Assembly: GCA_030426865.1 (NCBI GenBank)
Contig: JAUHXN010000072.1
Coordinates: forward strand, 1-10,738
Source of the DNA: a bacterium
Lineage (GTDB): Bacteria; Bacteroidota; Ignavibacteria; Kapaibacteriales; UBA2268
Direction: 5' to 3'
DNA length: 10,738 bases
The translations under genes and the position numbers were made by a program. The notes under the pieces are model-generated. The model was not told where the DNA came from and made no database searches. It saw only the letters and a list, made by a program, of their open reading frames with translations. Shown in pieces: positions 6,999 through 10,738 of this stretch (positions are counted from its first letter, which is position 1; the number at the start of each line of letters is the position of its first letter).

Positions 6999-7036
6999 TT
7001 TTCTCGTTATTGATAATATATTCAATTACGAGAAAA
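6999..7036. promoter_or_regulatory. 38-bp palindrome over the propeller gene leader
   Basis: TTTTCTCGT (6999-7007) and ACGAGAAAA (7028-7036) pair perfectly over nine bases. After one mismatch, ATTGA (7009-7013) pairs with TCAAT (7022-7026) around an eight-base AT loop. Fourteen of fifteen arm positions are therefore complementary. On the minus strand the downstream arm ends two bases before the propeller ATG and includes its only purine-rich, SD-like stretch (CGAGAAAA). It could be a translation-controlling RNA hairpin or a dyad operator overlapping the promoter. Confidence 0.65.
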
Positions 7037-7056
7037 CATTAAAATAGTTTACTTAC

Positions 7057-7089
7057 AAAAAAACCGACTACATTATGTGCAATCGGTTT
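7057..7089 (-). terminator. Intrinsic terminator of the DUF1232 / 121-aa operon
   Basis: Read on the minus strand, AAACCGA (7089-7083) pairs with TCGGTTT (7067-7061). The T run covers seven bases (7063-7057), three of them in the stem. The loop is 15 bases. It separates the two-gene operon from the propeller gene. On the plus strand the same stem is followed by CTAGTTTTTTG, but no plus-strand gene reaches it. Confidence 0.75.
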
Positions 7090-7110
7090 CTAGTTTTTTG
7101 CATATATTAA

Positions 7111-7137
7111 AAGCTGATTAAACTACCGCATCAGCTT
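7111..7137 (-). terminator. Hairpin overlapping the stop codon of the 121-aa gene
   Basis: AAGCTGAT (7111-7118) and ATCAGCTT (7130-7137) form a perfect 8-bp stem with an 11-base loop. On the minus strand the stem covers the last codons and part of the stop, and is followed by an AT-rich stretch including TTTT overlapping the arm end. With the hairpin at 7057-7089 it makes a tandem terminator, or a 3' end that stabilises the mRNA. Confidence 0.5.
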
Positions 7138-7483
7138 CTTCTAAAAATAAATCAGCTATTCTCTCCGCGTTCAAACCAGAGAAAATACTATTGATATTTT
7201 TTACCAAATCATCTGTATTTATTTCTGATAATACTTTTTGGGCATCTTGCATTGTCTCTACTGTCGGAGCAGAACTATAACTTAGTGGCGAAGTATCATC
7301 ATTTGATTGAATACTATTCTCCAATTTATTCAGACCACTTTTCAGAATTTCAGAAGACCAATCAGCTTTGTCAAGAGGTTTGTTAATATTCGATTTACTC
7401 GTATCATCGGATTTTACTAGTGTTTCCACAAGAAACGGATCATACTTTACGTTGGCTTCAGTTGTTATTTTAGTGATATTCAT
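7118..7483 (-). CDS. Small soluble protein of unknown function
   Basis: This 121-residue acidic protein is one I do not recognise. It has no signal peptide, no membrane segment and no cysteine. The N-terminal half is polar and rich in Ser, Asn, Asp and Lys. A low-complexity Ser/Pro patch (about 60-74) separates it from a helical-looking C-terminal third, DAQKVLSEINTDDLVKNINS (80-99), that ends in acidic and hydrophobic residues. The start is well supported: minus-strand TAGGAG sits seven bases before the ATG at 7481-7483. It lies 58 bases downstream of the DUF1232 gene on the same strand, and a tandem terminator follows, so the two are probably co-transcribed. The helical tail suggests a protein-protein contact, but that is a guess. 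Confidence 0.7.
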   Translation of the reverse strand: MNITKITTEANVKYDPFLVETLVKSDDTSKSNINKPLDKADWSSEILKSGLNKLENSIQSNDDTSPLSYSSAPTVETMQDAQKVLSEINTDDLVKNINSIFSGLNAERIADLFLEEADAVV

Positions 7484-7541
7484 TGTTTTGCTCCTAAGAT
7501 AATTTGTTATTCTATATCTATTAGTAGCAAATCCGTGCCAA

Positions 7542-7883
7542 TTACTTTAGAATGTTTTCCACTTTAGCTCTAGCCATCTGCTTATGTTCATCTTTTATAT
7601 ATACAATTACAGTTGCTATAGCAGCTGCTAAAACTGACAAATCATCCGTATAACCAGCCACTGGAATTATATCTGGTATAGCATCTAATGGGAAAACAAA
7701 ATATCCTAGGGCACCGAAAATAACAGACTTCGCCCACTTGGGAGTTGCTTCATCTTTAGCAGCATAATAAAGCACAAGCGCTTTCTCAATTAGTCCAACA
7801 CTTGTTAATCGAACGACTTTGAAAAGCTTTTTCCAAAACTTACTTTCGTTATACTGATCTTCATATATAGTTATATTACTCAA
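7542..7883 (-). CDS. DUF1232 / YkvA-family small membrane protein
   Basis: This 113-residue protein carries the DUF1232 (PF06803) core. Its signature FPLDAIPDIIPVAGYTDDL (64-82) follows a hydrophobic stretch (about 54-65) and precedes another (about 83-96). The N-terminal 50 residues are amphipathic and basic. The family is widespread, small and of unknown biochemical role; probably it sits in the cytoplasmic membrane. Start choice: the frame opens after a TGA at 7892-7890 and has no ATG before a methionine near the C-terminus. The TTG at 7883-7881 is the only sensible start, with a weak GAG five bases upstream. It is the first gene of a two-gene minus-strand unit and divergent from the OmpA-like gene. 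Confidence 0.85.
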   Translation of the reverse strand: MSNITIYEDQYNESKFWKKLFKVVRLTSVGLIEKALVLYYAAKDEATPKWAKSVIFGALGYFVFPLDAIPDIIPVAGYTDDLSVLAAAIATVIVYIKDEHKQMARAKVENILK

Positions 7884-7960
7884 ATTTGCTCACAATATTA
7901 GTTATTTTTAGTTGTTTGTTTTAATTTACGAAATTATTTTGAAATAAAAATTGATAGTAT
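7884..7960. promoter_or_regulatory. Divergent intergenic region, DUF1232 gene / OmpA-like gene
   Basis: This 77-bp, very AT-rich gap must contain promoters for both directions. TAATTT-ACG-AAATTA (7922-7936) is a small perfect dyad. TATTTTG at about 7935-7941 approaches, but does not equal, the TAnnTTTG consensus. The OmpA-like ATG at 7961 has no Shine-Dalgarno sequence. I cannot assign either promoter with confidence. Confidence 0.3.
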
Positions 7961-9985
7961 ATGACGAGAAGTTATATTAGAATTTTTATTATAATTCTCT
8001 TATGCAGCATTTATAATACCAACGCACAAACTACTATAGATACGAATGCACTGAAACCAAAGTTCGGTGTATATGGTCAATATGGTTTGGCTTTTCATTT
8101 TGCAGATTTTGCGAAGCTCCCAAATACACAGAGTTGTTGCGGTGGTTTTTCAACCGAGATAGGTCCAACGTTTGGTGGTGGTCTTGTCGTGGATATTCCT
8201 ATCGACTATGATTATATAATTGATCTTCGTGCTGGTTTCAGCCAAGTTACAGGTAATTTTTACTCTGAGATTAATACAGATGTTTTAGTTGATGGTAACT
8301 TGCAACAAGGGGTATTCTCTTATAATCTAAATTCTAATGTTTCTAAAATTGATTTCGATGCTTTGCTTTCTTATAGAATAGCAGAGAATGTATTCCTAAA
8401 TGGAGGTCCGAGTTTTGGATTACTCCTTTCATCAGATTATAAGCAATGGGAACAAATAGAACAACCATCTGACAGAGGTGTCTTCCCAGGTGAAGGAAGA
8501 GTGAGAAATCAATATGAAGGTGAAATTCAAAATCTGAGTAGTTTGATATTCGGATTGACTGTAGGTATAGATTATCAACTTCCACTAAATAAAAAAAATT
8601 CACTATTCTTAGTACCGGGATTATATTACTCTCATAAATTCAATAATATAGTTAGTGATTTGGCTTGGAATATTGGTGAACTAAAAGCTGGAGTAGCTGT
8701 TAAATATAGAACACCTCCTGCTCCACCACCACCTCCACCGCCACCGGCAAATCCAATTATGCCTGATTCGCTTCCTTTACCGATTAATCCACCTGCACTA
8801 AAAGTTTTTGTAGATGCAGTTTCTGTAGATTCGAATGGAAGAATAAATAAGGAACCAAAAGTTCAAATAGAAGATTTCGTCTCAATAAATATGAGACCAC
8901 TGCTTAATTATGTTTTCTTTGATGATAGTTCTTCAACAATTCCTAGAAGATATAATCAATTAGCAAAGAATGAAGCAATAACTTTCGACACAGATAATCT
9001 AAAGGGTAAGAACGCTATAGAAACTTACTATGATGTTATGAATATCGTAGGAAATAGAATGAAAGAAAACTTAAGTGCAAAAATTACTTTAGTTGGATGT
9101 AATTCTAATATAGGTCCTGAATTAGACAACAAATCACTTTCAAACGATCGAGCTATGTCTGTTAAAAATTACCTCACTAATGTTTGGGGTATAGAACCAA
9201 ATAGAATTGATGTTCAAGCTAGAAACTTACCTATAGAAGCTTCTAAATCAGATACTCTACCTGGACAAGAAGAAAACAGAAGAGTTGAAATATTATCTAG
9301 TGATGAGTCGATAATCAAACCAGTTATGACTACAGATACACTAAGAGTTCTTTCTGATACTGATATTAAGTTCTTAGCAGACGTCGATTCAGAAGTAGGT
9401 ATAAATGAATGGGTATTTGAAGCAAAACAAGATAATAATATACTATTCCAAAAAATTGGAACTGGTCAACCAGATGCAGAATTACTTTGGGATTTAAGGA
9501 ATGATAAAAAGAATATGCCTAGATCTGCTTCACCAATTGAATACAAACTATCAGTTATGGATTCAGTTGGTCAAAGAGGATTTGCAGAAAAGTCCTTACC
9601 TATAAACAAACTTACTGTGAATACTAAAAGAGAGAATAGGACTGATGACAAAGAATTTGAGTATTATAGTTTGATTTTATTCTCTTATGGTAAATCAAGT
9701 CTTGAACAAGAACACAGAGAAGTTGTTGACTTTGTTAAAAATAGAATAACAGATAAAGCTAAAGTTTATGTATATGGTTATTCTGATAGTATGGGTGAAG
9801 AAGATATAAATAAAAAAATATCAGAAAGAAGAGCAAAATCAGTAGCTAATAGACTTAGACTTCGAGACGCTGAAGTCAAAGGTCTAGGTGAGGAAAGGTT
9901 GTTGTACGACAATGATTTACCTGAAGGAAGATTTTATTGCCGAACTGTACAAATAACTGTGGAAACTCCTGTAAAAGATATATAA
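7961..9985 (+). CDS. Outer-membrane barrel protein with two OmpA-like domains
   Basis: This 674-residue protein has a signal peptide (hydrophobic 8-16, likely cleavage near NA-Q, 22/23). Residues about 33-250 look like an outer-membrane beta barrel: alternating aromatic/glycine strands, last strand ending VAVKYR. An unusual CysCys pair (59-60) sits in an early loop. A proline run (252-262) forms the linker. The first OmpA-like domain is about 310-446, with LSNDRAMSVKNYL (393-405) and the closing ENRRVEI (438-444). Residues about 452-550 look like an Ig-like or beta-sandwich insert. The second OmpA-like domain is about 567-668, with GYSDSMGEEDINKKISERRA (606-625). The peptidoglycan-contacting arginine is present in both, but the position aligned with OmpA Asp271 is Glu in each by ungapped comparison. 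Likely role: anchoring the outer membrane to peptidoglycan. The next gene starts 6 bp later. Confidence 0.85.
   Translation: MTRSYIRIFIIILLCSIYNTNAQTTIDTNALKPKFGVYGQYGLAFHFADFAKLPNTQSCCGGFSTEIGPTFGGGLVVDIPIDYDYIIDLRAGFSQVTGNFYSEINTDVLVDGNLQQGVFSYNLNSNVSKIDFDALLSYRIAENVFLNGGPSFGLLLSSDYKQWEQIEQPSDRGVFPGEGRVRNQYEGEIQNLSSLIFGLTVGIDYQLPLNKKNSLFLVPGLYYSHKFNNIVSDLAWNIGELKAGVAVKYRTPPAPPPPPPPPANPIMPDSLPLPINPPALKVFVDAVSVDSNGRINKEPKVQIEDFVSINMRPLLNYVFFDDSSSTIPRRYNQLAKNEAITFDTDNLKGKNAIETYYDVMNIVGNRMKENLSAKITLVGCNSNIGPELDNKSLSNDRAMSVKNYLTNVWGIEPNRIDVQARNLPIEASKSDTLPGQEENRRVEILSSDESIIKPVMTTDTLRVLSDTDIKFLADVDSEVGINEWVFEAKQDNNILFQKIGTGQPDAELLWDLRNDKKNMPRSASPIEYKLSVMDSVGQRGFAEKSLPINKLTVNTKRENRTDDKEFEYYSLILFSYGKSSLEQEHREVVDFVKNRITDKAKVYVYGYSDSMGEEDINKKISERRAKSVANRLRLRDAEVKGLGEERLLYDNDLPEGRFYCRTVQITVETPVKDI
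8714..8749 (+). repeat. CCN-repeat tract encoding the polyproline linker
   Basis: Ten proline codons plus one alanine, including eight consecutive prolines, separate the barrel from the OmpA-like domains. The tract ends at an alanine codon. Mixed third bases (CCA, CCT, CCG) make slippage less likely than in a pure repeat. Eight prolines in a row normally require EF-P for efficient translation. Confidence 0.75.
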
Positions 9986-9991
9986 TAGCAA

Positions 9992-10711
9992 ATGGCTAAA
10001 GCAAAAAAGAAATTAACAGAACAGCAAAAGTACATTTTATGGATGATGGCTTTTGCTGTTTTTACTATTATACTTTGGCGTGTACCATTTGGAATGTTAG
10101 TCCTCTACCCTTTTACAATCTTATCTACTTGGTTCCATGAAATGGCTCACGGAATTATGGCTTTAATATTAGGAGGTAGCTTTCACCAACTCGAAATATA
10201 TGCAGATGGATCTGGCTTGGCTATGTGGAGTGGAAACCTATTCCTAGGTAATGTAGGGAAAGCCATTGTTGCAGCAGCAGGGCCACTAGGACCTACAGTA
10301 GCAGGTGCCATACTTATTATTCTTTCTAAGAAAGAAAAACACATTAAAAAAATATTATTTACATTTAGTGGTATTTTAGCTTTTTCAGTTATTTATTGGA
10401 TTAGATCCGTTTATGGAATTCCTGTAATACTAACTTTTGCTGTACTTATTTTTTTTGCCGCCCTCAACCTGCAAGCAAAAAATCAAAAACTATTATTAAT
10501 ATTCATAGGTATCCAAGCTTTCTTAAGTATATATCTTAGTATTGGATATTTGATGAGTCAAGAAGCCTTCATTGATAACGATTTCCATATCTCAGATACT
10601 GGAGTTATTGCTCAAAACCTATTCTTTCCTTATTGGATTTGGGGTGGTATAATCATATTTATTTCTATTTTTACTATGATACAATCCATATTGTACGTTT
10701 ATAAAAAATAA
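9992..10711 (+). CDS. M50B-type integral membrane zinc metalloprotease
   Basis: This 239-residue polytopic membrane protein of the M50B peptidase-like family (PF13398) has a zinc motif HEMAH (49-53) inside the hydrophobic region WFHEMAHGIMALILGG. A conserved-type AAAGPLGPTVAGA (94-106) follows. SDTG (201-204), in the position where the family has a late aspartate, makes Asp202 a possible third zinc ligand. About six hydrophobic segments are visible (near 16-28, 33-47, 93-111, 120-135, 144-158, 167-188), with another at 214-236. The N-terminus is lysine-rich, and there is no signal peptide or PDZ domain, unlike RseP-type site-2 proteases. It begins 6 bp after the OmpA-like gene and is probably co-transcribed. 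There is no Shine-Dalgarno sequence, so coupling to upstream translation is plausible. Substrate unknown. Confidence 0.85.
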   Translation: MAKAKKKLTEQQKYILWMMAFAVFTIILWRVPFGMLVLYPFTILSTWFHEMAHGIMALILGGSFHQLEIYADGSGLAMWSGNLFLGNVGKAIVAAAGPLGPTVAGAILIILSKKEKHIKKILFTFSGILAFSVIYWIRSVYGIPVILTFAVLIFFAALNLQAKNQKLLLIFIGIQAFLSIYLSIGYLMSQEAFIDNDFHISDTGVIAQNLFFPYWIWGGIIIFISIFTMIQSILYVYKK

Positions 10712-10738
10712 TAAGTTTGATATAAATTATACTCTGAC

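Noticed and set aside
7961..8030. Lipoprotein signal at Cys15 of the OmpA-like protein
   Set aside because: The residues before the cysteine are Ile-Leu-Leu, which do not fit a lipobox, and the cysteine lies inside the hydrophobic core. A type I signal peptide fits better.
8343..8603. Minus-strand reading frame opposite the OmpA-like barrel
   Set aside because: It is antisense to a gene with signal peptide and domains, with no leader and no recognisable motif.
9992..10711. RseP/site-2-protease assignment for the HEMAH protein
   Set aside because: There is no PDZ domain and the length and AGPLGP pattern fit the M50B-like family. A sigma-factor-releasing role cannot be claimed.
1..10738. Search for CRISPR arrays, transposons, tRNA or rRNA genes, defence or secretion loci
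   Set aside because: I saw no regularly spaced repeats, transposase or integrase motifs, cloverleaf or rRNA-like blocks. Most genes are housekeeping or envelope functions.

Overview
The window is AT-rich: lines I counted by hand fall between about 23 and 40% GC, except at the extreme left. It is densely packed and resembles a chromosomal segment from the Bacteroidota/Chlorobiota side of bacteria. The clues are a secreted protein built of two-component-regulator-type propeller repeats, an OmpA-family protein with an N-terminal barrel, a PEP/pyruvate-binding protein of a type familiar from Bacteroidota, AGA-dominated arginine codons, and one TAnnTTTG promoter-like element. An Ignavibacteria- or Kapabacteria-like member is my guess, not a demonstrated placement.

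Layout, left to right. (1) Bases 1-1043 hold a J-domain chaperone of the CbpA type. Its first ~56 codons are GC-rich with CGN arginines, while the rest is AT-rich with AGA, so the gene looks mosaic or the sequence is joined there. (2) A convergent minus-strand gene (1045-3366) encodes a 773-residue protein. It has the ATP-grasp (PPDK_N) domain of PEP synthase and pyruvate phosphate dikinase, but no phosphohistidine or PEP barrel domain, and ends in a separate conserved-looking module. (3) Divergently transcribed are fumC (class II fumarase) and then murB (UDP-N-acetylenolpyruvoylglucosamine reductase). A textbook intrinsic terminator ends exactly at the murB start codon. (4) Convergent to murB is a secreted seven-bladed propeller protein, preceded by a 38-bp near-perfect palindrome that ends two bases before its start codon. 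(5) Upstream of that, also on the minus strand, are a DUF1232 (YkvA-like) small membrane protein with a TTG start and a 121-residue protein I do not recognise, ended by tandem hairpins. (6) On the plus strand, an outer-membrane protein with two OmpA-like domains is followed 6 bp later by an M50B-type membrane metalloprotease, probably in one operon.

The genes do not form one obvious pathway. fumC serves the TCA cycle, murB peptidoglycan precursor synthesis, and the OmpA-like protein probably links envelope to peptidoglycan. I found no CRISPR array, transposase, integrase, tRNA, rRNA, toxin-antitoxin pair or recognisable defence system. The most notable items are the mosaic chaperone gene, the PPDK_N protein with its C-terminal module, the palindrome over the propeller gene's start region, and the terminator touching the murB start codon. 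Several 3' ends also have hairpins that overlap stop codons.
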